A stretch of DNA of 64,000 nucleotides from Flavobacterium sp. WV_118_3 (GCF_039778605.1 NZ_CP156060.1:2790001-2854000), one strand, 5' to 3'. Counted from the first letter of the stretch, positions 1 through 8,711 are shown. Translations and numbers: made by a program. Notes: generated by a model not told the origin, from the letters alone.

Positions 1-1
1 T

Positions 2-256
2 ATTGGCTATCAGGCGGCTGCCAAAGCGTATAACGATACCTTTGGTGTACAACCGATTCCGGTACGTTCCGGCGGAAGTATTCCAATCGTAGCTTTATTC
101 GAAAAAGAATTGAAAAGCAAAACCATTTTAATGGGATTCGGATTGGATAGCGATGCCATCCATTCGCCAAACGAGCATTTCGGTGTATTTAATTACCTGA
201 AAGGAATCGAAACCATTCCATTGTTCTACAAATATTTTACCGAACTGAGTAAATAG
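2..256 (+). CDS. M20 family dipeptidase, C-terminal fragment
   Basis: Partial gene running in from the left edge; 84 codons in frame from base 2, ending in TAG. The fragment carries the GGSIPIV stretch and the GFGLDSDAIHSPNE stretch found near the C-terminus of M20/M28-type zinc dipeptidases (carnosinase/PepV-like). In that family the His of the second motif contributes to the second metal site or catalysis. The enzyme would hydrolyse dipeptides in the cytoplasm or periplasm; the missing N-terminus prevents deciding which. The next gene follows about 20 bases downstream on the same strand. Family assignment is firm; substrate is unknown. Confidence 0.85.
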   Translation: MGYQAAAKAYNDTFGVQPIPVRSGGSIPIVALFEKELKSKTILMGFGLDSDAIHSPNEHFGVFNYLKGIETIPLFYKYFTELSK

Positions 257-276
257 AGTATTTACAACATATTACT

Positions 277-825
277 TTGGACAAAAAATTTATATCCGAA
301 GTCCTGAAATCAGGAGGAACTATTGGTGCTTTGTCACCGAGTTCCTCCTTTTTGGCTAAAAAAATGCTACGGCCAATCCGATTTAAAACCGCGCGTTGTA
401 TCGTAGAGTATGGTCCGGGCACAGGAATTTTCACTTTAAAACTGCTGGAAAGACTACATCCCGAAGGAAAATTACTCATTTTTGAAGTCAACAAAGAGTT
501 TTACGAAGCTTTAAAACAAATCAACGATCCCCGTCTGATTGTAATCAACGACAGTGCTGAAAAAATCGAATCGTATTTGCGTCACTACCATTGTTCGCAT
601 GCCGATTTTATCGTATCGTCGCTCCCGCTTACCGTATTACCGGAAAATATGGTTCATAATATATTGATCAACTCAAAATATTGCCTTTCGGAATCCGGTG
701 CTTTTATACAGTTTCAATATTCGCTAAAATTGCGTTCGAAGCTAAAATCTGTTTTCTCAAAAGTAAAAATCCGCTTTACTTTTTTCAACATTCCACCTGC
801 TTTTGTTTTTATCTGCCGTAAATAA
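277..825 (+). CDS. SAM-dependent methyltransferase, phospholipid N-methyltransferase/KsgA-like
   Basis: 182 residues. A glycine-rich SAM-binding motif I (VEYGPGTGIFT, about residues 44-54) is followed by an acidic residue ending strand 2 (IFEVN) and an SSLPL-type motif IV, as in COG3963 phospholipid N-methyltransferases and rRNA adenine dimethylase relatives. The N-terminal SGGTIGALSPSS-FLAKKML stretch is also typical of that group, so the TTG at 277 is used as start although no ATG is available until 364. The start is uncertain: the bases just before it resemble a -7 element. A substrate (lipid amine or other) cannot be read from sequence. Confidence 0.7.
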   Translation: MDKKFISEVLKSGGTIGALSPSSSFLAKKMLRPIRFKTARCIVEYGPGTGIFTLKLLERLHPEGKLLIFEVNKEFYEALKQINDPRLIVINDSAEKIESYLRHYHCSHADFIVSSLPLTVLPENMVHNILINSKYCLSESGAFIQFQYSLKLRSKLKSVFSKVKIRFTFFNIPPAFVFICRK

Positions 826-914
826 TCGGTGGTCTTTCGGACTCTTTACAGTGTCACTTTCGCCTTTAATCCAAAATATATCAAGCTTTTACAACATTAT
901 ATCTTTTTTGGCGT

Positions 915-922
915 TACATTTG
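915..922 (+). promoter_or_regulatory. Bacteroidota -7 promoter element for the DUF4407 gene
   Basis: TACATTTG, an exact TAnnTTTG match, 27 bases before the ATG at 950. It also argues against a longer N-terminus beginning at 803. Confidence 0.6.
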
Positions 923-949
923 CATCATCATCAATCAAAATCATCAATC

Positions 950-2050
950 ATGTTAAAACGTTTTTTTATGCTGTGCTCCGGCGCAGACAAAAACCTCATC
1001 GATTCCTGTAGTAACGGGGAACAAAACAAATACGCCGGGATCGGAGCAACCGTATTTTTCACTGCCGTTATGGCTTTTATCGCAAGTGCCTACGCCTTGT
1101 ATACCGTTTTCGACAATGCGTATACGGCCGTTTTCTTTGGGATCGTCTGGGGATTGCTTATTTTTAATCTGGATCGTTTTATCGTTTCAACCATTCGGAA
1201 ACGCGACCGCTTCTGGAGCGAATTCCTACAAGCAACGCCACGGATTATTCTGGCAATGATCATCGCTATTGTTATCTCCAAACCATTGGAGATTAAAATA
1301 TTCGAAAAGGAAATCAATACCGTATTACTTAAAGAAAAAAATGCCATGGCTTTGGCAAATAAAAAGGAAGTCTCCAATTATTTCCAAACGGATCTGTCCA
1401 AAAATAAAGCCGAAATTGACGGTCTGAAAGCGGATATTCTTAAAAAAGAAAAAGAGGTTAACGATCTTTATACAACCTATATCACCGAAGCCGAAGGAAC
1501 CAAAGGAACCCTAAAACTAGGCAAAGGTCCGGTTTATAAAGAAAAACGCGATAAACACGATGCGGCTTTAAAAGAATTGGATACGTTGCGGAAAGTAAAT
1601 CTGGCCAGGATCATCGAAAAAGAGGCCAAAGCAAAGACTTTACAGGCCGAACTGGATAAAAAAGTGAGCGATACCCAACCGGTAATCGACGGTTTCGACG
1701 GTTTGATGGCGCGTATCAATGCGCTAAACAAACTACCAAGTCTGCCTTCGATTTTTATTATGCTTTTGTTTTTAGCGATCGAAACCTCACCCATTATTGC
1801 GAAGTTATTAGCCGCCAAAAGCGAATACGATTTTAAACTGGAAGATTCCGAAATGGCGCTTAAAACGCTGTTGGAACAAAACAACTACCAACGGGAATTG
1901 CAACGCACTACCGATGCCGGTATTTATGACGATGTGTATGCCGAAATACGACAGGATCGTGGATTGTACGACTATAAAAAGAAAAAAGCAATCGAATTAC
2001 TGGAAATGCAAGCCGACAATTTTTCGGAAAAACAGAAAAAAGCACTCTAA
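950..2050 (+). CDS. DUF4407 domain-containing membrane protein
   Basis: 366 residues from the ATG at 950. This start is chosen because a TAnnTTTG promoter lies at 915-922 and an upstream extension would read non-conserved low-complexity sequence. Three hydrophobic segments (about residues 29-50, 58-78, 97-113) are followed by a long charged coiled-coil region (about 120-255) rich in Lys/Glu, then a fourth membrane segment (about 265-285) and a charged tail. This is the layout of the DUF4407 family, common in Bacteroidota and of unknown function. The coil probably lies on one face of the inner membrane. Monocistronic, ending in a strong bidirectional terminator. Confidence 0.85.
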   Translation: MLKRFFMLCSGADKNLIDSCSNGEQNKYAGIGATVFFTAVMAFIASAYALYTVFDNAYTAVFFGIVWGLLIFNLDRFIVSTIRKRDRFWSEFLQATPRIILAMIIAIVISKPLEIKIFEKEINTVLLKEKNAMALANKKEVSNYFQTDLSKNKAEIDGLKADILKKEKEVNDLYTTYITEAEGTKGTLKLGKGPVYKEKRDKHDAALKELDTLRKVNLARIIEKEAKAKTLQAELDKKVSDTQPVIDGFDGLMARINALNKLPSLPSIFIMLLFLAIETSPIIAKLLAAKSEYDFKLEDSEMALKTLLEQNNYQRELQRTTDAGIYDDVYAEIRQDRGLYDYKKKKAIELLEMQADNFSEKQKKAL

Positions 2051-2083
2051 TATAAAAGCTCCGTTAATAACGGAGCTTTTATA
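2051..2083. terminator. Bidirectional intrinsic terminator
   Basis: Perfect inverted repeat with 15-16 base arms (core AAGCTCCGTTA / TAACGGAGCTT) flanked by A and T runs. It sits between the convergent stops at 2050 and 2086 and can serve both. Confidence 0.85.
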
Positions 2084-2085
2084 TT

Positions 2086-2517
2086 TTATTGAGCCGAATC
2101 AATCCGGATGGACATCCAGGAAGCTTCTACTACTTTGACATCGCCAACATAAGCAATTCCGGATTGTTTGATGATTTTTTCGCTCATCCGTTGTATCGCA
2201 ATTTCGTATCGCACCTGTTCGTCATAGGTTACGGCTTTAAAGAATTGGGCACTTTCGATCTGCGCAAGGGCAAAAACACCTTTTGAAACACCTAATAACC
2301 GTACGCCGGCGCCTCCGCATTGTGCCATCGATTCGATCAGTATTGTTCCCGGCACGAATTCGAGTTCTGGAAAACTACCTTTTATAAAGACATCCGTATC
2401 TTTTTTAAAGGTATATACTCCTATGATTTCTTTTTCGTTAGCCGAAAGAATTTCATCTACAAACAGGAACGGTGCCCGGTGCGGAATCAGTGTTTCTACG
2501 TCTTTACCTTTTTCCAT
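2086..2517 (-). CDS. FabZ-like hotdog protein with catalytic His replaced by Ser
   Basis: 143 residues, the length of FabZ. It has the N-terminal IPHRAPFLFVDEI stretch and the active-site helix motif FVPGTILIESMAQ with Glu62 retained. In FabZ/FabA enzymes the catalytic His lies in a GHFP motif 14 residues before that Glu; here the motif reads GSFP, so Ser48 occupies the His position (codon AGT on the coding strand). 3-hydroxyacyl-ACP dehydration by the usual His/Glu pair is therefore doubtful. It may be a non-catalytic acyl-binding protein or have a different chemistry. Eleven bases downstream of the SHOCT-domain gene and likely co-transcribed with it. The cell's genuine FabZ is presumably elsewhere. 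Confidence 0.8.
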   Translation of the reverse strand: MEKGKDVETLIPHRAPFLFVDEILSANEKEIIGVYTFKKDTDVFIKGSFPELEFVPGTILIESMAQCGGAGVRLLGVSKGVFALAQIESAQFFKAVTYDEQVRYEIAIQRMSEKIIKQSGIAYVGDVKVVEASWMSIRIDSAQ

Positions 2518-2528
2518 ACGATAGTGTT

Positions 2529-3254
2529 TTACATATAAGTTAAAATCTCTTTTTTCAAGGTATCGTACTCACCCTGAAGAATTAGCCCGTTGTCCAGTAA
2601 TTTTTTATAATTCTGCAATTTTTCGAAAAGCTCCTCTTTGGTCAGGTCGCTTAATTTTTTGTCTCCCGATGCCGTTTGTGTCGGTGCCGGCGTTTCGACA
2701 ACCGGTTCCTGATAACTAACCGGAGTAGCCGGCAATATTTCAGCAAAACTGGTTACTTCTTCGGCTTCGATTTCTTCCACTTCTTCCACTTCCTCTACAA
2801 ATGCTTCGGCAACCGGTGTTGGTTCCGTAACAGGTGCCGCTTGTACCGGATTTAACGGTTCTTTTAAAGCGTCCATCTGTTCTTTGGCAAAGGTGTATAG
2901 TTTTCGCGCCTGTGTTTTCGGAATATAATCAATCGAGATCGTCAGGTCACTTTTGGTCGAAAAGGAGAATTCGGAACCCAAAATATTTTCTTTTACAAAG
3001 GCTCCGGCGATATCATCCCAATTATAATCTACAAAATCCATTGATAGTCCCAGGTTTTTCGGACGACACATAATAATGCGTTTGTTCGTCAGTACAATAC
3101 TGTCCGGAAATACGGTGATCGCCGGTTTTTTTTGTACACCGATATAGCCTACCTCTTCATTTCGCATCAGCAAATCCTGTAATTTGGACGTAATTTTCTC
3201 AATGGCTTTCGGATCCTGGTCTTCGTTTAAAAACTTTTTAATTTGATCTTTCAT
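2529..3254 (-). CDS. PH-like domain and SHOCT domain protein
   Basis: 241 residues, no signal peptide. The N-terminal half (about 1-130) looks like a bacterial PH-like domain (the stretch ITVFPDSIVLTNKRIIMCRP is typical). A Glu/Val/Pro-rich linker with runs of EEVEE (about 135-195) follows. The last 30 residues (LLDNGLILQGEYDTLKKEIL) form a SHOCT motif, a short oligomerisation or targeting module. Function is unknown; PH-SHOCT proteins are usually assumed to be membrane-associated or scaffolding. First gene of a probable two-gene unit with the FabZ-like gene 11 bases downstream. Confidence 0.7.
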   Translation of the reverse strand: MKDQIKKFLNEDQDPKAIEKITSKLQDLLMRNEEVGYIGVQKKPAITVFPDSIVLTNKRIIMCRPKNLGLSMDFVDYNWDDIAGAFVKENILGSEFSFSTKSDLTISIDYIPKTQARKLYTFAKEQMDALKEPLNPVQAAPVTEPTPVAEAFVEEVEEVEEIEAEEVTSFAEILPATPVSYQEPVVETPAPTQTASGDKKLSDLTKEELFEKLQNYKKLLDNGLILQGEYDTLKKEILTYM

Positions 3255-3335
3255 ATTGTTATCCTTTCAGCGTAATGCTGTTTTATTTGATTTCATTTTA
3301 CGGAATGCAAAATTGCAAAGTCCTTTTGAATTTTT

Positions 3336-3707
3336 CTAATTTTCGGACTGATTAATTTCACTTTGTATTTTCTTTGTCAGGCTGTTAAAGATCAAATCAT
3401 ACGAATGCGCGATCAGTTCTCTGACAAATTTATCCGGTAATTCGCCGTTTACCGTAACGGTATTCCAATGTATTTTACTCATATGATATCCCGGTTTGAT
3501 ATCGTCAAATAGTCCCCGCAATTCTTGTGCCTTTTCCGGATCACATTTTAAATTTATGGACGGACGACCATTTTCCCATTCTTTTAATGACGAAAGAGCA
3601 AACATTTTTCCACCTACTTTAAACACCAGCGTATCTTCATCGAAAGGAAAATGTTCGGTTACCCCTTTTTTAGACAAACAATACTCATAATACGTCTGTA
3701 TATCCAT
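3336..3707 (-). CDS. MmcQ/YjbR family protein
   Basis: 123 residues. The pattern FPFDEDTLVFKVGGKMFAL, then SINLKCDP near the middle and GYHMSKIHWNTV, matches the MmcQ/YjbR family (double-wing fold related to CyaY-like domains, often labelled DNA-binding without a defined role). It begins one base after the stop of the DUF4260 gene, as the last gene of a three-gene operon with the cyclase and DUF4260. No catalytic residues are known for the family. Confidence 0.85.
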   Translation of the reverse strand: MDIQTYYEYCLSKKGVTEHFPFDEDTLVFKVGGKMFALSSLKEWENGRPSINLKCDPEKAQELRGLFDDIKPGYHMSKIHWNTVTVNGELPDKFVRELIAHSYDLIFNSLTKKIQSEINQSEN

Positions 3708-3708
3708 T

Positions 3709-4071
3709 TTATTGTGTTTTATGTTTTCCTATTATTCCCAAATGTGTTTTCGAAAAGCCTTCGATATACTTTAATCCATAGCCAAAAACCCGATCCATAC
3801 TGGAATGACAAAACAAAATGATTCCTGCCAGTTCCAGATTTTTATTTACCGTATAAATCCCGATAAAATAGACGATAATGGCTACTGCTTTATGATGCGC
3901 AAAATTATAACTCCAGGCTCCAATTTTATTTCCAAACAGATAGCCCAACATCGATACATCGGGTACTAACAATAATAACGGAAACCACCACCAGGTCAAA
4001 TTCAGTTGTAAAAACAAGATTAATCCCGCTAAAAACAGGGCCGCTTCTTCTAATTGGAGTATTTTTTTCAT
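3709..4071 (-). CDS. DUF4260 family membrane protein
   Basis: 120 residues with three or four hydrophobic segments (about 8-27, 28-48, 62-78, 80-95) and the conserved stretches VPDVSMLGY, NFAHHKA and CHSSMDRVFGYGLKY that mark DUF4260. His and Asp residues sit close to membrane segments and could bind metal, but this is speculation. Its start overlaps the stop of the cyclase gene by four bases (ATGA), indicating translational coupling. Function unknown. Confidence 0.85.
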   Translation of the reverse strand: MKKILQLEEAALFLAGLILFLQLNLTWWWFPLLLLVPDVSMLGYLFGNKIGAWSYNFAHHKAVAIIVYFIGIYTVNKNLELAGIILFCHSSMDRVFGYGLKYIEGFSKTHLGIIGKHKTQ

Positions 4072-4835
4072 TGTATGGTATAAAGTATTGGTTTACTTGG
4101 TGACGCATCGTTCTCAAAAGAGGCGATTTGTATGTTGAGCAAATAGCTTCCATCGGAAATAGTATCTTTTACAAAGATCATTTCCGTAATCGTCGCAGTT
4201 GTTCGGGCATCCGAATTCAAATTACCAACATCCGTCACATTCCAGAAGGCTTTATGTGCCAATAGTTTCCCTTCATCATGTTCTTTGTCTACACTAGGCA
4301 AATCGATTAACAGATGTTCGATTCCCGTTTCACAAATAAAAGTAGCCGCCGCCTCGTCCAGATACGGCGGATTGGTATTCGAATAGTTACGGGATTTTTT
4401 TTCGGCAGCATTCGGAAGGGTACGGATTACGATGGCTTCCGGCTTTTTATCGCCCAATGCTGTCGCTATTTGTGCTTTGGTGATCACCCAGTCGTCCCCT
4501 TGTTGTTCCGGTTGTATGGAAACCAGTTCGGCTGTAAAGAAAAACTGTTGCAACGACTGATTAATACTGTAAAAATCGCGGGTAATATGCCCCAGACATT
4601 CGGTATGGGTACCATGTCCGTGCGGATTAAAAAAGATATTATTAAAATTGGTCGATGATTTTCCTTCGCTTACTTTCCCAATCCAATCGCCGAAACGTAC
4701 CGGTTCGATAACCGGTTTTTCGATATACCAGGCAATCGGATTCTGATCGGTATTGGTTATGGGTATTGAAATGTCGATAGGCTGTGCTAAATTGACTTCA
4801 AAATCCTGGTTTTTATGATGGATGATGGCTTTCAT
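4068..4835 (-). CDS. Cyclase family protein (kynurenine formamidase-like metal-dependent hydrolase)
   Basis: 255 residues from the ATG at 4835. An upstream in-frame ATG at 4853 lies only about 10 bases from a TAnnTTTG element at 4863-4870 and would fall at the very start of the transcript. The motif HGHGTHTECLGH is the HxGTHxD/E metal site of the cyclase/KynB superfamily (PF04199). Related enzymes hydrolyse N-formylkynurenine or cyclic amides; no tryptophan-catabolic neighbours are present, so the substrate is open. First gene of the cyclase-DUF4260-YjbR operon. Confidence 0.8.
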   Translation of the reverse strand: MKAIIHHKNQDFEVNLAQPIDISIPITNTDQNPIAWYIEKPVIEPVRFGDWIGKVSEGKSSTNFNNIFFNPHGHGTHTECLGHITRDFYSINQSLQQFFFTAELVSIQPEQQGDDWVITKAQIATALGDKKPEAIVIRTLPNAAEKKSRNYSNTNPPYLDEAAATFICETGIEHLLIDLPSVDKEHDEGKLLAHKAFWNVTDVGNLNSDARTTATITEMIFVKDTISDGSYLLNIQIASFENDASPSKPILYTIQ

Positions 4836-4862
4836 GGTTCTGATTAAGGTCATTTATATCAT

Positions 4863-4870
4863 CAAATATA
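4863..4870 (-). promoter_or_regulatory. -7 promoter element for the cyclase operon
   Basis: TATATTTG on the minus strand, an exact TAnnTTTG match, 28 bases before the ATG at 4835. Confidence 0.6.
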
Positions 4871-4922
4871 AACCTTTTCCCTTAGGATTTGACTTCCATG
4901 CAATCCTTTTTAAACGGTATTT

Positions 4923-6050
4923 TTAATCCACAAAAAACAAGTCACTCGCAATACCATCGCTAAAGAATTTTCCTTCGCGGGTTGTTCGCAAGATGTTGTT
5001 TTTCAGTTCCAGTTTTCCACTATCCCGATACTGCTGTGCTTCCTGTAAAAGATAGTCTTTATAAACCGGGCCAAATTCGGCTTCAATACGGTCAATCGAT
5101 ACGCCCCAGATGGTTCGCAATCCGGTCATCACATATTCGTTATAACGGTCGGTTGGTGTTAATGCTTCGATTTCCAACGGCAGTTTATCTTCTGCGATAG
5201 TTTTAATATACAAAGTATTATTAGCGATATTCCAACTGCGATGGATTCCATCATAACTGTGTGCCGAAGGACCAATTCCCAGGTATTTTTTACCCAGCCA
5301 GTAGGCTGAATTATTTTGCGAAAAGTAGTTTTCCTTTCCAAAATTGGACAATTCGTAATGCACAAATCCATTTGTTTCCAACTGATCAACTAACAATAAA
5401 AACTGCTCGTGTGCCACCGCATCATCCGGTTGCGGTACAATTCCTTTTTTGATAAATTGTTGTAAAGCGGTTTTAGGCTCGACCGTTAGTGCATAACTCG
5501 AAATATGCGGAATACCTAAATCCAACGCCTGTTGAATGTTTTCAAGCCAACGCTGATTGTCCATTCCCGGTGTTCCGTAAATCAGATCAATTGAGATATT
5601 GTCGAAATATTGTGTCGCAATCTGAAGGCATTTTAAAGCTTCGGTTGCATTGTGCGCCCGGTTCATCAATTTCAGATCCTGTTCAAAAAACGATTGGATT
5701 CCGATACTTAATCGATTGATTCCGTTTTCCGACAACGCGATAATCCGTTCTTCCGATAAATCGTCAGGATTAGCTTCTACGGTGATTTCCGGGTTATCCG
5801 CCACGTTAAAAAGTTCGTAAATCGTATCGATAAGTAAACGAATATCCGTTATGGGTAAAATGCTCGGTGTTCCGCCGCCAAAGTAAATGGTTTCCACCGT
5901 TTCATTACCCAATTCTTTTTGACGGAGTTGCAGTTCGCGAACCAATGCGGCTATCATTTCATCCTTTTTCTTTAAAGAAGTTGAAAAATGAAAGTCGCAG
6001 TAGTGACACGCCTGCTTACAAAACGGTATGTGGATATAAATTCCTGCCAA
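4923..6050 (-). CDS. hemW: Radical SAM heme chaperone HemW
   Basis: 375 residues, normal for HemW. The N-terminal CKQACHYC motif (Cys11, Cys15, Cys18) binds the radical-SAM 4Fe-4S cluster, followed by the SAM-contacting YFGGGTPS stretch near residue 57. It lacks the fourth motif Cys found in true coproporphyrinogen dehydrogenase HemN, which places it with HemW, a heme-binding protein that delivers heme to respiratory enzymes. A C-terminal HemN-type domain (TPTDRYNEYVMTGLRT) is present. It starts eight bases after ruvC and is probably transcribed with it. Confidence 0.92.
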   Translation of the reverse strand: MAGIYIHIPFCKQACHYCDFHFSTSLKKKDEMIAALVRELQLRQKELGNETVETIYFGGGTPSILPITDIRLLIDTIYELFNVADNPEITVEANPDDLSEERIIALSENGINRLSIGIQSFFEQDLKLMNRAHNATEALKCLQIATQYFDNISIDLIYGTPGMDNQRWLENIQQALDLGIPHISSYALTVEPKTALQQFIKKGIVPQPDDAVAHEQFLLLVDQLETNGFVHYELSNFGKENYFSQNNSAYWLGKKYLGIGPSAHSYDGIHRSWNIANNTLYIKTIAEDKLPLEIEALTPTDRYNEYVMTGLRTIWGVSIDRIEAEFGPVYKDYLLQEAQQYRDSGKLELKNNILRTTREGKFFSDGIASDLFFVD

Positions 6051-6058
6051 AACGAATG

Positions 6059-6613
6059 TTATTTTTTTACCCGATCTTCATTTTGTTTTACAAAAGCATC
6101 CCAACCGGAATAACTCTTACCAACGGTCACTTTTCCGGAATTAAAAAAATGACAAACGGCAGCCGCCAAACCGTCGGTACTGTCCAGGTTTTTCGGCAAT
6201 TCTTTTAATCCCAGTAATTGTTGTAACATTTTAGCCACTTGCTCCTTACTCGCATTTCCGTTTCCGGTAATCGCCATTTTGATTTTTTTCGGTTCGTATT
6301 CCGTGATTGGAATCTGACGGGACAAACCTGCCGCCATCGCCACACCCTGCGCTCGCCCAAGTTTTAACATCGATTGGACGTTTTTTCCAAAAAACGGTGC
6401 TTCAATTGCGATTTCGTCCGGATGATGGGTTTCGATCAACTCGATAGTACGTTCAAAAATGATTCGCAGTTTAGTATAATGATCATCGTATTTGGACAAT
6501 TGCAATTCATTTAATTGTAAAAACTCCATTTTTTTATTGATAACCTTTATCAAACCGAATCCCATGATTGTGGTACCGGGATCAATTCCTAATATGATGC
6601 GTTCGTTTGCCAA
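6059..6613 (-). CDS. ruvC: Crossover junction endodeoxyribonuclease RuvC
   Basis: 184 residues. The acidic catalytic residues are in place: Asp in the N-terminal LGIDPGT motif, Glu in AIEAPFFGKN, and the C-terminal pair in DSTDGLAAAVCH. RuvC dimers resolve Holliday junctions produced by RuvAB branch migration. It is transcribed divergently from the flippase-like gene starting at 6637, with only about 23 bases between the start codons, so the two promoters must overlap. Confidence 0.95.
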   Translation of the reverse strand: MANERIILGIDPGTTIMGFGLIKVINKKMEFLQLNELQLSKYDDHYTKLRIIFERTIELIETHHPDEIAIEAPFFGKNVQSMLKLGRAQGVAMAAGLSRQIPITEYEPKKIKMAITGNGNASKEQVAKMLQQLLGLKELPKNLDSTDGLAAAVCHFFNSGKVTVGKSYSGWDAFVKQNEDRVKK

Positions 6614-6636
6614 TTTTAATTTGTTATTTTGCAGCG

Positions 6637-7581
6637 ATGATTTCTGTATCCCACAAAGCTAAACAATTCCTCGTTCTTGTAGTCAAACTTTTGATTGTAG
6701 GCGCCGCTTTTTATTTTATTTACAAGCAATTGATGCAAAATGACCAACTCGATTGGGAAAAATTCATCACTTTAATACAAAGTAAGCAGACTTTTGGCAG
6801 TATTGCCTTAATCCTGTTACTGACGTTTTTGAATCGTTTTCTGGAGATTTTAAAGTGGCAAAATCTGGTTTCGGTAATCCGTCCGGTTTCCGTTGGCGAA
6901 GCCTCAAAACAGGTTCTGGGCGCCTTAACCGCTGCGATTTTTACACCAAACGGTATTGGAGAATATGCCGGAAAGGCCTTGTTTTTTGAAAAATCACAGA
7001 CTAAAAAAATTGTGTTTCTAAATCTGATCTGTAACGGGATTCAGATGGTTTTAACTATAATTTTCGGGCTTTTCGGATTGCTGTATTTTAATGCTTCTTT
7101 TCAGGTAATCACCTCGCAAACCGTACTAATATTGTTCGGCTCTCTACTTGTCTTACTTGTGGTTCTTTTTCTGGCAAAACGCATCACCATCAAAGGCTAT
7201 TCTATTGAAAAACTGATCCATAAAATAAACGAAATCCCAAAATCCGTACATCGAAAAAATATAGTGCTGGCGATTGGTCGTTATCTGGTTTTTTCGCATC
7301 AATATTATATTCTTTTCCTTGTATTCGACGTGAATCTACCTTATCCCATCCTAATGGCTACAATAACCAGCGTGTATTTTCTGGCGTCGTCGCTTCCAAC
7401 GTTCCAGTTTCTGGATTTTGCGGTAAAAGGTAGTGTGGCCTTGTATTTTTTTGGTTTGTTGGGTGTGAACGAATGGATTGTCGTTTTTATTAGTACCTTG
7501 ATGTGGTTTTTAAACGTGGTACTTCCGGTTATAATCGGTAGTTATTTTGTTTTAAATTTTAAATCCCAATGGAAATCCTAA
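6637..7581 (+). CDS. Lysylphosphatidylglycerol synthase transmembrane-type (UPF0104) protein
   Basis: 314 residues from the ATG at 6637, preferred over the ATG at 6607 because the latter lies inside ruvC and adds a non-conserved stretch. It is hydrophobic throughout, with about eight membrane segments. The motif TPNGIGEYAGKALFF corresponds to the GG-G--E signature of the LPG synthase membrane region (PF03706), which acts as a lipid flippase or as the partner of glycosyltransferases. The catalytic GNAT-like domain of MprF is absent. Its stop overlaps the start of a GT2 glycosyltransferase by 13 bases, suggesting that the two act on a shared lipid-linked substrate. Confidence 0.75.
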   Translation: MISVSHKAKQFLVLVVKLLIVGAAFYFIYKQLMQNDQLDWEKFITLIQSKQTFGSIALILLLTFLNRFLEILKWQNLVSVIRPVSVGEASKQVLGALTAAIFTPNGIGEYAGKALFFEKSQTKKIVFLNLICNGIQMVLTIIFGLFGLLYFNASFQVITSQTVLILFGSLLVLLVVLFLAKRITIKGYSIEKLIHKINEIPKSVHRKNIVLAIGRYLVFSHQYYILFLVFDVNLPYPILMATITSVYFLASSLPTFQFLDFAVKGSVALYFFGLLGVNEWIVVFISTLMWFLNVVLPVIIGSYFVLNFKSQWKS

Positions 7582-8711
7582 TCCTTCTTTTTTGCCTGAT
7601 TTTTATCGATTATGCACTTTTTATCGGCTTACTCATCTACGGATCTGCAAAAGTAAAATCCTTTGATAGTAGCCCGAAAAAGGCACAAACTTCTTTTTCG
7701 ATTGTGGTTCCTTTCCGGAATGAAGCTGCGAATTTATCGGACTTATTAGCGTCATTTGCCGTATTGGATTATCCGAAAGAATTGTTCGAAATTATTTTTG
7801 TGGATGATGCTTCCGAAGATGAATCAGTTCGTTTGATCAATACCTGGCGTATGGAACATACCGCTTTTCATGTGACGATACTGGACAATGTTCGTACCAC
7901 AAATGCTCCCAAAAAAGATGCCATTACCCGCGCGGTTTCCATTTCAAAAAAAGATTGGATTGTGACCACCGATGCCGATTGTCGTGTTCCTTACCAATGG
8001 TTGTTAACCCTGGACAAATGCGTTCAGCAACAAAATCCTGCAATGATTGCCGGAGCGGTTAACCTGCCAAAAGATCCCGGATTGTTGTCCCATTTCCAAC
8101 AGATGGATATACTGAGTTTGCAGGGCGCTACTTTGGGCAGTTTTGGACTTAACGAAGCCTTTATGTGTAATGGCGCCAATCTGGCTTATCATCGTCGGCT
8201 ATTTTCCGAACTGGATGGCTTTAATGGAAACACCAATATTGCCAGTGGAGATGACGTTTTTTTACTACAAAAAGCCATTGCGCACGATCCGGAGCGGGTA
8301 TTTTATTTAAAAACCAAAGCGGCTATCGTTCAAACGAAACCGCTAAAAAGCTGGAAGGCAGTTTTCTTACAACATGTGCGTTGGGCATCTAAATCCGGGG
8401 CCTATCAATCGGATTTTTCAAAAGGACTGGCGTTTGTTGTTTTCCTTGCCAATTGCTGTCTGTTAACGGTACTGGTACTTGCCATTACGGAGCAAATAAG
8501 CTGGTTATTGCTGTTAGGCTTTACACTTCTAAAATTTACAGTCGACTGGATATTAATATGGCAAACGAACCGTTTACTTGATATGAAGATGACTTCAGTA
8601 TTGATCAGTAGTATTATCTATCCGTTTTTTTCGGTTGCTGTTGCCTTGTTTTCCCTTAATGGTTCCTATTCGTGGAAAGGAAGGATGTTTACTTCTCTAC
8701 GTTCAAAATAA
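7569..8711 (+). CDS. Membrane-anchored family 2 glycosyltransferase
   Basis: 380 residues. An N-terminal membrane anchor (about 3-24) precedes a GT-A domain: VVPFRNEAANL (46-56), FVDDASEDES (77-86), the metal-binding DAD at 135-137, GDDVFL (about 225) and the QxxRW-type QHVRWASKSG (about 265). Two to four C-terminal membrane helices follow. This is the layout of processive or lipid-acceptor GT2 enzymes making glycolipid or polysaccharide. It starts inside the flippase-like gene and ends inside the opposite-strand lipoprotein gene (23-base tail overlap). Acceptor and sugar unknown. Confidence 0.85.
   Translation: MEILILLFCLIFIDYALFIGLLIYGSAKVKSFDSSPKKAQTSFSIVVPFRNEAANLSDLLASFAVLDYPKELFEIIFVDDASEDESVRLINTWRMEHTAFHVTILDNVRTTNAPKKDAITRAVSISKKDWIVTTDADCRVPYQWLLTLDKCVQQQNPAMIAGAVNLPKDPGLLSHFQQMDILSLQGATLGSFGLNEAFMCNGANLAYHRRLFSELDGFNGNTNIASGDDVFLLQKAIAHDPERVFYLKTKAAIVQTKPLKSWKAVFLQHVRWASKSGAYQSDFSKGLAFVVFLANCCLLTVLVLAITEQISWLLLLGFTLLKFTVDWILIWQTNRLLDMKMTSVLISSIIYPFFSVAVALFSLNGSYSWKGRMFTSLRSK

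Noticed and set aside
803-949. Longer N-terminus for the DUF4407 protein
   Set aside because: The extension overlaps the methyltransferase end and a TAnnTTTG promoter, and reads as low-complexity sequence.
6607-6640. Convergent or overlapping start of ruvC and the flippase-like gene
   Set aside because: An ATG at 6607 overlaps ruvC, but the conserved protein starts at 6637, so the genes are simply divergent with a short gap.
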